Origin: Desulfovibrionaceae bacterium
Lineage (GTDB): Bacteria; Desulfobacterota; Desulfovibrionia; Desulfovibrionales; Desulfovibrionaceae
Direction of reading: 5' to 3'
Length of the DNA: 64,000 nt
Assembly: GCA_009773665.1 (NCBI GenBank)
Contig: WSYE01000010.1
Location: 1-64,000 of the forward strand
In this document: positions 47,168-57,500 of the stretch, in pieces
How positions within the stretch are numbered: the stretch's first letter is position 1
Layout: every line of letters begins with the position of its first letter
Program-made: the position numbers and the translations under genes
The notes under the pieces: model-generated
Seen by the model: the letters and a program-made list of their open reading frames with translations, nothing else
Told to the model about the DNA's origin: nothing
Database searches by the model: none

Positions 47168-48379
47168 ATGAAACCGCGCCAAGGCTTCATCCTATTGTTT
47201 GTCCTCACCCTTCTGATTTCGTCGTGCAAGAAGGCTTCCCAGACCGCCAATGAGATGGCCGACCAAGTCGCCTACCAACCAATCGAGTACGTTAACGCCA
47301 AGACGGCGGGACCGGCGGTGGTCATCCTGCCCGGCTCGGTGAAATCGGGGCATATTCTCTACCGGCAGAAGATCGGGGATGGGAATATTGCGGACTTTGG
47401 CGAGATGGAAATGGAAAAGGCCGGATTCCCCATCCTGGATCGGGCCAATCTCGACGCCATCGTGGAAGAGATTTCCCTTGCCGCCCAGATGGCCGACCCC
47501 CAGGCGCTCAAGCTGTTTCGCAAGGGTAAATTCGCAAACGCGCGGTTTCTGGTCCGTTTTGACGTGATCAAGGCGGAGCGGCTGTCGCAATCCCGGAAGT
47601 CCTTCGACGGAGCCCTCGCGGGGGCCCTCGTGGGAGGAATTCTGGCGGGGGTCACCGACAGCGCGGAGATCGGCACTGCCACGGGAACCGCCATTGCTTC
47701 CATCAAGTCCGACGAGGAAACCAGCGTATGGGTCATGGGAATGCGCTACACGGTCATAGATGCCGCGACCGGCGTGGCTGTTTCCACGGGCGAAGTCGAT
47801 GAAACCGTGGACGTTCGAAGGACGCTCAAGGGATTCCTCGGGTCCACCGAGCAGAAGAGCAACCTCCTGCCCCTGGACGCCGTGACCCTCAGGATGGTCC
47901 AGCAGTGCGTGGCCCGCATCGACTCCCAGGGCAAGGCCGCCATGAACGCCGCTCCGAGTGTGCCCGTCGGGGCTTCCAAGGTACAGTCGGACCGGAAGGA
48001 AAAAGACATTCTCGCCCAATACGAGGAATTCAAGAAGAAAAAGGATGAAGAGCGCAAAGCGGCGGCCTACGCCGCCCGCTTCGAAGGTGTCTACTCCGGA
48101 AAGTTCGCGGGCGGGACCAAGGGTGACATCACTCTTCTTGTCAGCGGCGACAAGGTGGAAGGACAGGTGGCGAACGCCGACGGACTCCACGGAACGTTCA
48201 CAGGAACCCTGGACTGCGCATCCGGCTCCATGAACTGCCAGCTGGCGGGCAACATTTCCATCGTGAAATTCACCGGCACGGTGACGGGGTTGATCAAGCC
48301 TGGGGAGGCTTCGGGGGAATGGGTCGCCAACGGCTGGGGTACAGAAAAAGGCAACTGGAACGCAGCGCAGGTCAAATAG
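47168..48379 (+). CDS. CsgG-like lipoprotein (403 aa)
   Basis: AGAAGGA lies eight bases before the ATG. The N-terminus (FILLFVLTLLISSCKK) carries a lipobox with Cys19 or so, so the protein should be lipid-anchored. Residues about 45-255 follow the CsgG-like pattern (FGEMEMEKAGFPILDRANLD, then VRFDVIKAERLSQSRKSFDG, a glycine-rich turn, VWVMGMRYTVIDAATGVAVS). A Lys/Glu-rich linker and a C-terminal beta domain (FEGVYSGKFAGGTKGDITLL) follow. It could be an envelope sensor or secretion-related protein. No curli genes are adjacent. Confidence 0.75.
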   Translation: MKPRQGFILLFVLTLLISSCKKASQTANEMADQVAYQPIEYVNAKTAGPAVVILPGSVKSGHILYRQKIGDGNIADFGEMEMEKAGFPILDRANLDAIVEEISLAAQMADPQALKLFRKGKFANARFLVRFDVIKAERLSQSRKSFDGALAGALVGGILAGVTDSAEIGTATGTAIASIKSDEETSVWVMGMRYTVIDAATGVAVSTGEVDETVDVRRTLKGFLGSTEQKSNLLPLDAVTLRMVQQCVARIDSQGKAAMNAAPSVPVGASKVQSDRKEKDILAQYEEFKKKKDEERKAAAYAARFEGVYSGKFAGGTKGDITLLVSGDKVEGQVANADGLHGTFTGTLDCASGSMNCQLAGNISIVKFTGTVTGLIKPGEASGEWVANGWGTEKGNWNAAQVK

Positions 48380-48601
48380 CTGCGCCAGTCTGCGCATCCA
48401 CTTCCTGAAGTTGAGGGCTGTGGCGGCCATGAACAGGTTGATGGCGTCGCCGAGCACTCCTCTCAGGTTGTTTCTCGCCATGCGGTGATTATGTTTGACA
48501 TGCCCGGTCACAGGTTCAATCCCGGCTCGTCTCAGAAAGAGTTCTCTCGCCTCACGGAGCTGGGAAGGTGTGTCCCTCTTCTTCGATCGGCGCGGCGTCA
48601 A
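48368..48601 (-). pseudogene. Remnant of an IS5-type transposase
   Basis: Only the C-terminal part is readable: RRAGIEPVTGHVKHNHRMAR, then NNLRGVLGDAINLFMAATAL and NFRKWMRRLAQLF. This matches the end of IS5/IS1182-like DDE transposases. No complete transposase or terminal repeat is seen. The remnant overlaps the lipoprotein stop codon by 12 bases on the other strand. Similarity to other proteins is lost upstream of 48601. Confidence 0.75.
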
Positions 48602-48712
48602 AATTTCCGTGTCGCCCCCCCGGATGCGACCTCCATTCTGGGCTTTTCCTTTTCAAGAACTCCCTGGTATCAGGTGGCGGCCTGAGCAGAACCCGAACCA
48701 GGAGGGCGGATT

Positions 48713-48928
48713 GTGGAAGAGCAGCAAGAATGGGTGCCGGTGTACTCATGTGTGGTAGTGGAGATGGACACTCCCCGGCACGCGATGGAATCGCAAAGTC
48801 TCTTCAATTCCAAGGTGACTGATGGCTGGGAACTCTACGACATCACGAGCTATCCCCCTGATGCATCGGGCAAAATATTCGAACGGTATACCTTCAAGAG
48901 CAGGCCAGGATTCATGCCGAAGTCCTGA
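48713..48928 (+). CDS. Small DUF4177-like protein (71 aa)
   Basis: A GTG start has AGGAGG seven bases upstream. The pattern VYSCVVVEMDTP, a short helix, and KVTDGWELYDITSYPP is close in plan to the phage protein at 11459-11704. Function unknown. Confidence 0.6.
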   Translation: MEEQQEWVPVYSCVVVEMDTPRHAMESQSLFNSKVTDGWELYDITSYPPDASGKIFERYTFKSRPGFMPKS

Positions 48929-48964
48929 GCTTTCCCGAAAAGACTCATTAATCAGGAGACTCTC

Positions 48965-49429
48965 ATGTTTATGATACGCAATTGCCTTGTATTGTCCCTT
49001 CTCGCATTGTGTCTGTGTCTTTCGTCCCCGTTGGCCGCCTTTTCCGCGAGCTCCGCTGGCCCTGTGCCTTTTGGCGACACGTCCAAGGCCGACGCCAAGA
49101 AGATGAATGAACTCAAGGCGAAATACGATGGAATGAACAATGGCGCTGATTTGATGATCGAGGGTTCGGATATGATGATGAAAAAGGACAAGCAGTCGAT
49201 GGTCGATGGCCAGAAGATGATGGCCAAAGGTGATCGGATGATGCGGTCAGCCGGAGCGAAGGATAAAGGCAGCCTGAAGATGCTGCACGGCGCAGGTATC
49301 ATGCTGAAGGCGGCTGAGATGATGATGAACAGCTCTGATCCTGCTGACAAGAACATCGAGAAAATGATGTCGGACGGAAAGTACGCCCTTTTGGAAGGCA
49401 AGGGTATGATGATGGACAGTTTTAAATGA
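48965..49429 (+). CDS. Methionine-rich secreted protein (154 aa)
   Basis: AGGAG lies six bases before the ATG. The first 28 residues are a Sec signal (LVLSLLALCLCLSSPLAAFS). The mature part has about 21 methionines in doublets and triplets (DMMM, KMM, RMM, EMMM, GMMM) within a repetitive Gly/Lys/Asp helix pattern. Met-rich periplasmic proteins often bind Cu(I) or protect against oxidation; no Cys lies in the mature part. A strong terminator follows. No close family is recognised. Confidence 0.7.
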   Translation: MFMIRNCLVLSLLALCLCLSSPLAAFSASSAGPVPFGDTSKADAKKMNELKAKYDGMNNGADLMIEGSDMMMKKDKQSMVDGQKMMAKGDRMMRSAGAKDKGSLKMLHGAGIMLKAAEMMMNSSDPADKNIEKMMSDGKYALLEGKGMMMDSFK

Positions 49430-49472
49430 TCTGTGATTCGTCATTTTAGAACTATCCTTCAAATAATGATGG

Positions 49473-49506
49473 AAGGCCGCCGGATGACAGGGCGGCCTTT
49501 TTTTTT
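49473..49506 (+). terminator. Terminator after the Met-rich protein gene
   Basis: AAGGCCGCC (49473-49481) pairs with GGCGGCCTT (49491-49499), followed by a run of T to 49506. Confidence 0.85.
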
Positions 49507-49589
49507 GTCTGTGGAGTGGGGATTCTCGCGGGGCGTTCTCAGCAGGCGGTCGGGGGGGGGCGAGCCCCTCTGGTGCGCCAGAGATTTAA

Positions 49590-49618
49590 GGGCTTACGAG
49601 AGATCGTAAGCCCTTTTT
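49590..49618. terminator. Second hairpin terminator before hicB
   Basis: GGGCTTACGA pairs with TCGTAAGCCC around a GAGA loop, followed by five T. A CTCTGG/CCAGAG hairpin (49568-49583) precedes it. It lies between the convergent Met-rich gene and hicB. No gene is seen in 49430-49683. Confidence 0.75.
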
Positions 49619-49683
49619 CGTGATTTTGGAGGACGGACAAATCAAACTAGGTCAAAATGGGACAGAATTGGGACTAGGTCGTG

Positions 49684-50031
49684 TTACCTCGCCTCATGTC
49701 CGGCGGCCTGGGCCAGAACGTCCACAACCCAGGCATTCAGACTCTTGCCCGAATCCTTGGCCTTTAGGGCCATCTCCGCGTGAAGACCGCTGGGAACCCG
49801 CACCGTAAACTTCCCGGAGAAGGGTTTCTCGGGTTGCTTTCCGACCTCCTTGCAGCCCTCGAAGTAGCTTTCCAGGGCATCCCGGAACCCTCCTTCAAGT
49901 TCGGCCACGGAGTCGCCCTCATAGGAGATGACGTCCGAAATCCCAAGCACTCGCCCGTGCAGAATCTTATCCCGGTCGTCATACTCGATAGAGCCAAGGT
50001 ATCCTTTGTGCTTGAAAACACTGTCCATCAT
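49684..50031 (-). CDS. hicB: HicB antitoxin (115 aa)
   Basis: The N-terminal domain (YLGSIEYDDRDKILHGRVLG, then VISYEGDSVAELEGGFRDAL) is the HicB partial RNase H fold. The C-terminus (GKFTVRVPSGLHAEMALKAK, LNAWVVDVLAQ) is a ribbon-helix-helix DNA-binding domain. It neutralises HicA and should repress the operon. Its start overlaps the hicA stop (ATGA). Confidence 0.92.
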   Translation of the reverse strand: MMDSVFKHKGYLGSIEYDDRDKILHGRVLGISDVISYEGDSVAELEGGFRDALESYFEGCKEVGKQPEKPFSGKFTVRVPSGLHAEMALKAKDSGKSLNAWVVDVLAQAAGHEAR

Positions 50032-50306
50032 TGCTGATTCCCTCCCGCATTTTCCGGTGTCAGGCCGACCTCCCGCAGAAAGTCGCGGACACGCTCCACC
50101 GCGTATTTCTTGAGCTCTTTCTGCGGATGCGGCTTATGGATGCTCAAGATGGATTGACCCAGAGAGGTCCGGATTTGCGAACCCGGCCCCTCCCGAAACG
50201 TCGCTCCCCGCCCCCGCAGAAGACTTTCGACCTCGGCCCAGGTCACATCCGACCGGGTAGGGGTGTCGAAGACCCGCTTGAGCGTCCGGAGTTGCTTGTT
50301 GCTCAT
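50028..50306 (-). CDS. hicA: HicA toxin (92 aa)
   Basis: The dsRBD-like mRNA interferase pattern is seen: VFDTPTRSDVTWAEVESLL, GRGATFREGPGSQIRTSL, and the catalytic His region SILSIHKPHPQKELKKYAV. It cleaves mRNA when free of HicB. The gene is first in the hicAB operon, as usual when HicB has an RHH domain. Confidence 0.9.
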   Translation of the reverse strand: MSNKQLRTLKRVFDTPTRSDVTWAEVESLLRGRGATFREGPGSQIRTSLGQSILSIHKPHPQKELKKYAVERVRDFLREVGLTPENAGGNQQ

Positions 50307-50312
50307 AGAAAT

Positions 50313-50340
50313 ATGGTATTATTTTTGGTGGCATTGTCAA
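50313..50340 (-). promoter_or_regulatory. Candidate hicAB promoter
   Basis: On the minus strand TTGACA (50340-50335) and TACCAT (50318-50313) are 16 bases apart, with the start codon of hicA seven bases beyond the -10. HicB probably binds here. Confidence 0.45.
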
Positions 50341-50522
50341 TGAGGACGTAGAACGAATCTCCGTTCGTGAGCGGCTCCGGTTTTGGCCTGATGATTTGTT
50401 TGTTCAGATAATCTTGCTTCCAACCATGTGTTGACAGCAAGGAAACCTTCGGCCATTGATTAGTGAAAATGACAATATTGTAGATACAAGGTCGAAAAAT
50501 ATGAAGTCCATTCTACGATGAG

Positions 50523-51914
50523 ATGTTCAGCTCCCCCGCCGTTCCACGCGAGGGAGCCCGCCTGCTCATGGAGAAAATCGAGGCGTTGCCCGCCGGTGAG
50601 CTGGCCGGTCGCCAGCACAAGGCCGAACAGGCCCTCTATGACCTGGGCATCACCTTTACGGTGTACGGCCATGAAGAGGGGACGGAAAAGATCTTCCCGT
50701 TTGATGTGGTCCCCCGCATTGTGGAAGCAAAGGATTGGGACAAGATCGAGATCGGGCTCAAACAACGCATCTACGCCCTGAACCTGTTCCTTGACGACAT
50801 CTACCACGACCAGAAGATTCTCAAAGACAAGGTCATCCCCCGCGAGATCATAGAAACGGCAGAAGGTTTTCTTCCCGCCTGCATGAACATAAGTCCCCCC
50901 AGGGGAATCTGGTGCCACATCACAGGAACTGATCTGATACGCGACGAAAAAGGGGTTTTTCACGTTCTGGAGGACAACCTGCGCTGCCCCTCGGGTGTTT
51001 CCTACGTGCTGGCCAACCGCCGGCTCATGAAACGCACCCTCCCCGAAGTCTTCGCTGCCTCCCGTGTGCGTCCGGTAGACGACTACCCGGCCCGCCTTCT
51101 GGACCTGCTCATGCGCATGGCCCCCAAGGGCGTCACCCGGCCACGCGTGGCGCTGCTCACTCCGGGAATCTACAATTCCGCCTATTATGAGCACTCCTTC
51201 CTGGCATTGCAGACCGGCATTGAGCTTGTGCAGGGTCAGGACCTCGTGGTGCAGGACAGGCAGGTGTTCATGCGCACCACCAAGGGGCTCAAGCGGGTGG
51301 ACGTGATCTACCGCCGCCTCAACGACGACTATCTGGACCCGAAAGTTTTCCGCCCGGAATCGGTGCTCGGCGTTCCGGGCATCATGGACGCCTACCGGGC
51401 GGGCAATGTGAGCCTGGCGAACGCGCCGGGGACAGGGGTGGCCGACGACAAGGTCGTCTACGCCTTTGTCCCCGAGATCATACGCTACTACCTCGGTGAG
51501 GAAGCCTTCATCCCCAACGTGCCAACCTTCCTCTGCTGGCGTGACGACGAGCGCGATCACGTCCTTAAGAATCTTGAGACAATGGTGGTCAAGGCAGCCA
51601 ATGAATCCGGCGGCTACGGCATGCTGGTGGGGCCGGGTTCCACGAAACAGGAGCGCGAGGATTTCACTGTGCGCATCAAGGCCAATCCGCGAAACTACAT
51701 CGCCCAGCCGGCCCTGATGCTCTCTCGCGCCCCGGTAATCGTGGGGGACCACTTCGAGGGCCGTCACGTTGATCTGCGGCCATACATCCTGCACGACGGC
51801 GACGTGCGGGTGATCCCCGGAGGCCTCACGCGGGTGGCTCTCAAAAAGGGTTCGCTTGTGGTCAATTCCTCCCAGGGCGGGGGCAGCAAGGATACCTGGG
51901 TCCTCAAACACTAA
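50523..51914 (+). CDS. Circularly permuted ATP-grasp ligase of the Anbu operon (463 aa)
   Basis: The family motifs are clear: [84 protein letters not shown] and [10 protein letters not shown]. The enzyme would form amide bonds with ATP. The only in-frame Met is at 50523, yet the preceding in-frame codons 50505-50522 read SPFYDE, the conserved start of this family. A well-placed ATG with SD (AAGG) lies at 50501 in another frame, so a frameshift or sequencing error at the start is suspected. Three partner genes follow. Confidence 0.85.
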   Translation: MFSSPAVPREGARLLMEKIEALPAGELAGRQHKAEQALYDLGITFTVYGHEEGTEKIFPFDVVPRIVEAKDWDKIEIGLKQRIYALNLFLDDIYHDQKILKDKVIPREIIETAEGFLPACMNISPPRGIWCHITGTDLIRDEKGVFHVLEDNLRCPSGVSYVLANRRLMKRTLPEVFAASRVRPVDDYPARLLDLLMRMAPKGVTRPRVALLTPGIYNSAYYEHSFLALQTGIELVQGQDLVVQDRQVFMRTTKGLKRVDVIYRRLNDDYLDPKVFRPESVLGVPGIMDAYRAGNVSLANAPGTGVADDKVVYAFVPEIIRYYLGEEAFIPNVPTFLCWRDDERDHVLKNLETMVVKAANESGGYGMLVGPGSTKQEREDFTVRIKANPRNYIAQPALMLSRAPVIVGDHFEGRHVDLRPYILHDGDVRVIPGGLTRVALKKGSLVVNSSQGGGSKDTWVLKH

Positions 51915-51930
51915 CCGGAAAGGACGGGCT

Positions 51931-52908
51931 ATGCTCTCGCGCGTGGCGAACGCCGTATACTGGATGAGCCGTTATCTGGAGCGGGCAGGCAACCTTGCCC
52001 GTTTCGTTGACGTGAACTGGCACCTGACCCTCGATATCCCAGGCTCAGGCCAGGACGCCTGGAAATCACTCATCATCGCCAGCGGCGATCAAGCCCTGTT
52101 CGAGGAACGGTACGCTGAATACGACGCCGCGTCGGTGATCACGTTCCTCAGCTTCGAAGCCGAGTACCAGAACTCCATCTCCTCCTGCCTGTGGCTGGCC
52201 CGCGAAAACGCCCGGGCCATACGCGAGGTGATCCCCTACGAGATGTGGGAACAGATCAACACCACGTTCCACTTCGTGAAGGAAGCCTCCCGAAGGCCTC
52301 TGGATGTGGTGGAGAACCCCTATGAATTGTGCCAGAAAATCAAGCAGGGGGATTTCATCGTAGGGGGAATATCAGCAGACGCCATGATCAATGACGAGGC
52401 GTGGCACTTCGCGCGCATGGGCAGGCTTCTGGAGCGCTGCGACAAGACCTCGCGCATCCTGGACGTGAACTGCCACCGCATGCTCCCGGAAGAAGGCGAC
52501 CAGAGCCTGGTCTTCGACTCCATCCATTGGTCCGCCCTGCTGCGGGCCACCAGCGCGCTCAACGCCTTCCGTCGGTGCCGGGGACGCATCTCCCCCGCAA
52601 AGGTCGTGGAATTTCTCATGCTCGACCAGGAGTTTCCCCGCTCCGTGCTGCATGGCCTCATCCAGACCCAGGCGTCCTTGTACACAATCACGGGCACTCC
52701 CATGGGGCACTTTACCAGCGAGAGTGAGCGGCTGCTGGGGCAGCTTCGCGCAGACTTGTCGTACTTGACCATAGAGGATGTTTTCGACCAAGGTCTGCAC
52801 CGCTTCACGGACAGGATGCAAATTCGCATGAACTCGGTTGACGCTTGTCTCGGGCGTGAATTTTTCGGCTGCCCTGATGGGGCGGCCCAGGTACAGGTGG
52901 AACAATGA
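51931..52908 (+). CDS. Alpha-E (DUF403) protein (325 aa)
   Basis: It begins MLSRVANAVYWMSRYLERAG, the hallmark of the alpha-E family, and continues helical with DEAWHFARMGRLLERCDKTS and LRATSALNAFRRCRGRI. Alpha-E proteins are partners of the circularly permuted ATP-grasp enzymes. The gene is 16 bases after the ligase and overlaps the Anbu gene by four bases (ATGA). Confidence 0.9.
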   Translation: MLSRVANAVYWMSRYLERAGNLARFVDVNWHLTLDIPGSGQDAWKSLIIASGDQALFEERYAEYDAASVITFLSFEAEYQNSISSCLWLARENARAIREVIPYEMWEQINTTFHFVKEASRRPLDVVENPYELCQKIKQGDFIVGGISADAMINDEAWHFARMGRLLERCDKTSRILDVNCHRMLPEEGDQSLVFDSIHWSALLRATSALNAFRRCRGRISPAKVVEFLMLDQEFPRSVLHGLIQTQASLYTITGTPMGHFTSESERLLGQLRADLSYLTIEDVFDQGLHRFTDRMQIRMNSVDACLGREFFGCPDGAAQVQVEQ

Positions 52909-53663
52909 CTTTTTGTCTCGGCATTACCGTTGACGAGGGCTTGGTAGGCATCGCTGACACCCGGATCACGGCAGGCAATGAAATGACCACCGCCCAAAAG
53001 ATGAGCACGTATGAGACCCAGAGCGGGGCCATCTTCTTCATGACCTCGGGGCTGCGCTCCGTGCGCGACAAGGTGGTGACATACTTCGAAGAGGCACTGG
53101 AAACGTGCCCCCCGCAGGACAAGATCTACAAGGCAGTGAACACCCTGGCGGAAATAATCCGCCGCGTGGCCAAAGAGGACAAGGAATACCTCGACGAATC
53201 AGGGCTCAACTTCAACATCCACGTGATCATGGGCGGGCAGTTCTCGGGTGATTCCTGCCACAGGCTTTACCTCATCTATCCGCAGGGGAACTGGGTGGAG
53301 ATCAGCGCCGGCACTCCCTACCACATCATCGGGGAGACCGGTTACGGCAAGCCCGTGCTGGACCGCACCCTCAAGCACGAGGACTCCATCAACTTTGCCC
53401 TCAAGGTGGGATGCCTGGCCTTCGATTCCACCCGCATAAGCGCGGCCGGGGTGGATTTCCCGTTGGATGTCGTGGTCTACACCAAGGGGACGTTCTCCCT
53501 GGTGGAGCATCGCTTCGAGAAAAAGGACCTGGAACACATCTCCACCTGGTGGCAGGAACGCCTGCGCGAGAGCGTCCACGGTTTGCCGTCGGAGTGGATA
53601 GACGCCATCGCGGCCAAGCTCTCGCCGGTCACCCGCAAGCTGCAATGCCGCCTGGAGGAGTAG
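52905..53663 (+). CDS. Anbu, proteasome-like peptidase (252 aa)
   Basis: It begins MTFCLGITVDEGLVGIADTR, where Thr2 after Met removal would be the N-terminal nucleophile, followed by the family motif QKMSTYETQSGAIFFMTSG. The length fits Anbu (bacterial 20S-like subunit). The known neighbourhood of ATP-grasp ligase, alpha-E and transglutaminase is reproduced exactly. Its substrate is unknown. Confidence 0.9.
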   Translation: MTFCLGITVDEGLVGIADTRITAGNEMTTAQKMSTYETQSGAIFFMTSGLRSVRDKVVTYFEEALETCPPQDKIYKAVNTLAEIIRRVAKEDKEYLDESGLNFNIHVIMGGQFSGDSCHRLYLIYPQGNWVEISAGTPYHIIGETGYGKPVLDRTLKHEDSINFALKVGCLAFDSTRISAAGVDFPLDVVVYTKGTFSLVEHRFEKKDLEHISTWWQERLRESVHGLPSEWIDAIAAKLSPVTRKLQCRLEE

Positions 53664-53668
53664 AAAAT

Positions 53669-54547
53669 TTGCTCTTTACCGGGGAACACGAAACCACGTG
53701 GCATTTCAGCAGGGGGGTTTTTTTAGAGCCGCATCTGGTGCGCCTTTTCCCCCGGCAGGACAGAAGCCAGCGGCTGGAAGCGTTTTCCATGCGGGTTCTT
53801 CCGGAGCCGAGAGGACTGTCCGAAATCGAGGACGCCGAGGGGAACCAGGCCTGCTGGCTTTGGTTTGAGGGGCAGCACGAGTCGTTGACCATAACCACAT
53901 GCTTTTCTGCGCGAACCCTGCGCACCAACCCGTATGACTATCTCCTGAACCCTGGCGCACATCAGCTTCCACCCCATATTCCGGACAAGGAGCGGGACGT
54001 TCTGGCGCCGTACCTCGCCGCAGTAGGCGAATCGTGCAAGGCCGTGGAGCTTGGAAGGGAAATAGCTGAAAGCACCGGCAGGGACAGCGTGTCCTTCCTG
54101 AACGAACTCAACTCCTGGCTTTACAGCAACATCACGGTTGTCTCACGCTTTGACCCCGGCATCCAATCCCCTGACCTGACCCTGACGCTTGGCTCTGGAG
54201 CCTGCCGGGACACGACGCTTGTCTTCATGGCCGCATGTCGGTCGGTGGGCATCCCCGCCCGCTTCCTCTCCTGCTATCAGGCTGGAGACGCCGACCAAAC
54301 CCAGCGGGACCTGCACGCCTGCGCCGAGATCTACCTGCCGGGTGCCGGCTGGCGGGGTTTCGATCCAACGTTGGGATTGGCTGTTGCAGGCACACATGTG
54401 GCTCTCTGCGCGAGTTCGGAGCCCGAGCTCACCGCCCCTGTGGCTGGGACCTTCCGTGGCAGTGGCGTATCCAGCAGGATCACGCATCGTATTGAATTGA
54501 AGGCAACGGATTGCGTCAGCCCATGCTCGTGTCGTTTCCTTCCGTGA
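53669..54547 (+). CDS. Transglutaminase-like protein of the Anbu operon (292 aa)
   Basis: The chosen TTG start (53669) has GGAGGAG eight bases upstream, overlapping the Anbu stop region. The N-terminal domain (HETTWHFSRGVFLEPHLVRL) is the bacterial transglutaminase N-domain. The catalytic triad is visible: Cys in LTLGSGACRDTTLVFM, His in RDLHACAEIYLPGAGW and Asp in GFDPTLGLA. It probably cleaves or makes amide links together with the ligase. The last 32 bases overlap the convergent kinase gene. Confidence 0.85.
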   Translation: MLFTGEHETTWHFSRGVFLEPHLVRLFPRQDRSQRLEAFSMRVLPEPRGLSEIEDAEGNQACWLWFEGQHESLTITTCFSARTLRTNPYDYLLNPGAHQLPPHIPDKERDVLAPYLAAVGESCKAVELGREIAESTGRDSVSFLNELNSWLYSNITVVSRFDPGIQSPDLTLTLGSGACRDTTLVFMAACRSVGIPARFLSCYQAGDADQTQRDLHACAEIYLPGAGWRGFDPTLGLAVAGTHVALCASSEPELTAPVAGTFRGSGVSSRITHRIELKATDCVSPCSCRFLP

Positions 54548-57500
54548 CCCTTTTGATCACCGCAAGGAGTTCGTCCTTGTTGACTGGCTTTGCGATGTAG
54601 TCGTTCATCCCGGCCGTAAGGAATTTCTCCCTGTCTCCAGCCATGGTGTACGCAGTCATGGCTATGATCGGGATGTTCGATTGTGCGCCCAGGTCGATCG
54701 CTGACCGGATTGCCCTGGTGGCCTCCACGCCGTCCATCACCGGCATCTGTATATCCATCAGGATCAGGTCGAAATCCTGAGAAGCGAGAAGTTGCAACGC
54801 TTCCTGTCCATCCCTGGCGGCTGCGACCGCGAACCCGGCCCGCTCGAGCATCCGTTTGCCTGCCATTGAACTCACTGCGTCGTCTTCAGCGAAAAGGATT
54901 CGCAATGGATTTACGGGGGGAGATGGCTGCATACGTGGCTCATTTTCGATGAACCCGCTGCGTCGTACGGGGATCTTGAACGGCAGGGAGAGGTAGACTG
55001 TAGTCCCTTCTCCGGTGGTGCTTTCGAAGGCCATTTCCCCGCCAAGCAGCCTGACCAGGCGGCGAACGATGGATAGTCCCAGGCCTGCCCCCTGGTAGCG
55101 CCGCGTGTAGGAGCCCTCGGCCTGGACGAAGGGTTCAAAAATGTCTTTGAAACATTCATCGGGAATGCCGATGCCTGTGTCGTTTACAGTGACCAGCACA
55201 CGGGCGACGGTATCGTTCGAACTCGGGAGCAGAGCCGCTTCGACCCGGATCTCTCCCGTGTCGGTGAACTTGATGGCGTTGCCCACAAGGTTGAACAGAA
55301 TTTGGCGCAGGCGCACCTCGTCCCCAACCAAAACCAGGGGAAGTTCATCGTCTCGTCCGAACTCCAGGCGAAGACCTTTCCCCTTCGCTTCCCTTTCAAA
55401 TACGTCCTTGATCGAGTTGCGCATCTCCTCGATGCTGAACTCTGTTTCAAATATCTGCATTTTCCCGGATTCTATCTTTGAGATGTCGAGGATGTCGGAC
55501 AGGAGTCTGGTCAGTCGGTTTGTCGACTGAAGCGCTCCCACAAGATACTCGCGTTGTTCATCGTTGGGATGTGTGGTTTCCAAGAGCTGGAGCATGCCAA
55601 GTATGCCGTTCAGTGGTGTGCGTATCTCATGGCTCATGTTTGCAAGAAATTCCGACTTTGCCTTGTTGGCGGACTCAGCCTCATCTTTTGCATTGCGCAA
55701 CGCCTCATCGACTTTGATCCTCTCGGAAATGTCGCGTACAGCGACAATAAGAACCTGCTGGCCACGCAGATTGAAGTAGCGCCCTGTTAATTCAACTGGA
55801 AATATTTCACCAGATTTTTTGCGATGGTGTCGTATGGGTATTTGCAGTACTTGATTGTCTTCTGCTTGCTGGGTTGTAATGGCCAACGCAGCCGCTTCAG
55901 TATCTGCGGATAAAGTTGTAGCATCCATGTCCTCAAGCTCATCATGGCTGTATCCATAAAGAGAACAGGCAGCAGAATTGAACTTGATAAGGCGCTTGTC
56001 GCAGCAGTTGATTAGAAAAACAGCGTCTGATTCCGCCTCGAACAGTTGCCTGTAGTTCTCTTCGCTTTGCCTGAGGGCCTCTTCGGCCTGTTTGCGCTGG
56101 CCGATGTCCAGGGCGATCTGCACGCGCACCGTTTTTCCGTCGAACCACGGCATGAGGCGGTCGTGGTTGAGCAGCCATTTGCCTGAGATGGGGTTGCGAT
56201 CCTCCCACACGGTGACGCTGGCCTCCCCTTCCGTGTTCGCGCTCAACCGTTCGATGGGGCAGTTCTCGCAGGCACAGGACTTGTCCCGGAAAACGTCATG
56301 ACAGACTCCGCCGACGCCATCCCTGCCCAGAGCCTCCTTCAGCGCCCGGTTCATGAACAAGACTTCGCGCGTGGAGACATCCACCACGTTTACCAGGGCG
56401 GGGATTCCGTCCAGGACGGCGGCTAGGGTCCTGTTGACTTCCGCCAGCTTGCGTTCGGCATCTTTCCGGGGCGTGAGGTCCGACACGATCCCCAGCACAT
56501 GCGGGACGCCGTGCAGTTCCAGCCTGGCCGCACGGACCTCGACCGGAAAGATAGTGCCGTCTTTGTGCCTGTGGCGTGACTCAAACGTCATGCCGGTTGC
56601 GGACTGCATGACTTCCTGGAAAAAAGCAGGGTCGTCCTTGGATGAATTCGCGTCGACATCCGGGATGCTCATTGCCAGGAGCTCTTCACGCGCGTAGCCG
56701 GTCTGCCGCTCCGCCTCGGCGTTGACCTCCACGAACCGGCCGCCCTCATCTGTAAGATAGATGGCGGCGGCGGCGTTCTCCACGACGGCGCGCAGGCGCT
56801 CCCGGTTTTCCCCAAGGTCTTCCAACGCCTGTTGCCGCGCAGTGACGTCCTGAACAATGGAAAACAACAGTTCCTTTCCCCCGCTCTCCACGGGGGAGGA
56901 AATTACCTCCACGGTTTTGACGGCGCCGTTCTTGAGTTTGTGGGGGAAGATGAAATGCTGCTGAAATCCCGACATGGGCAGGGTGCGCATGGATGCGAGC
57001 TCTTCCGGCGGGGGCATGTTGATCTGGCGGATGTTCATGCCCTTGAGTTCCTCAAGGCTGTATCCGTAGAAATCGACCGCGCCAGTGCTGGCGTCCATGA
57101 TTTGCCCGGAGAGCGGTTCAATGAGCAGGAACGGGGCCTTGTTTCCCTGAAACAATGACCGGAACCGTTTCTCGCTGCGCGACAATTCGGCTTGGAGCGC
57201 TTCCATGTAGGCCATGATTATTGATACGGCGGCAAGAAGGCCAAGCACCGCTCCGATCAGGAAACCCCAGGGGGCGAACCAAGCCAGCGGTCGCAGGAAC
57301 GGGTAGTCAAAGTGGTGAAGGCCCCACAGGATCATCGCGCATCCGGCAATACGACCGCCGATGCTCTCGCCACGCGACTTGCGGATGAGGACCAGGCCGT
57401 TGAATATTTGGCTTGTTCCGAAGAAGAAGTAGTTGGGGATGAAGAACCACGGCTGGGGAACGGCGAAGCCCACTGCCGCAAGAGGCCACAGCACGGCCCC

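Noticed and set aside
50460-51911. 483-codon minus-strand frame over the ATP-grasp gene
   Set aside because: The plus strand has all family motifs and a coupled operon; the minus frame has none.
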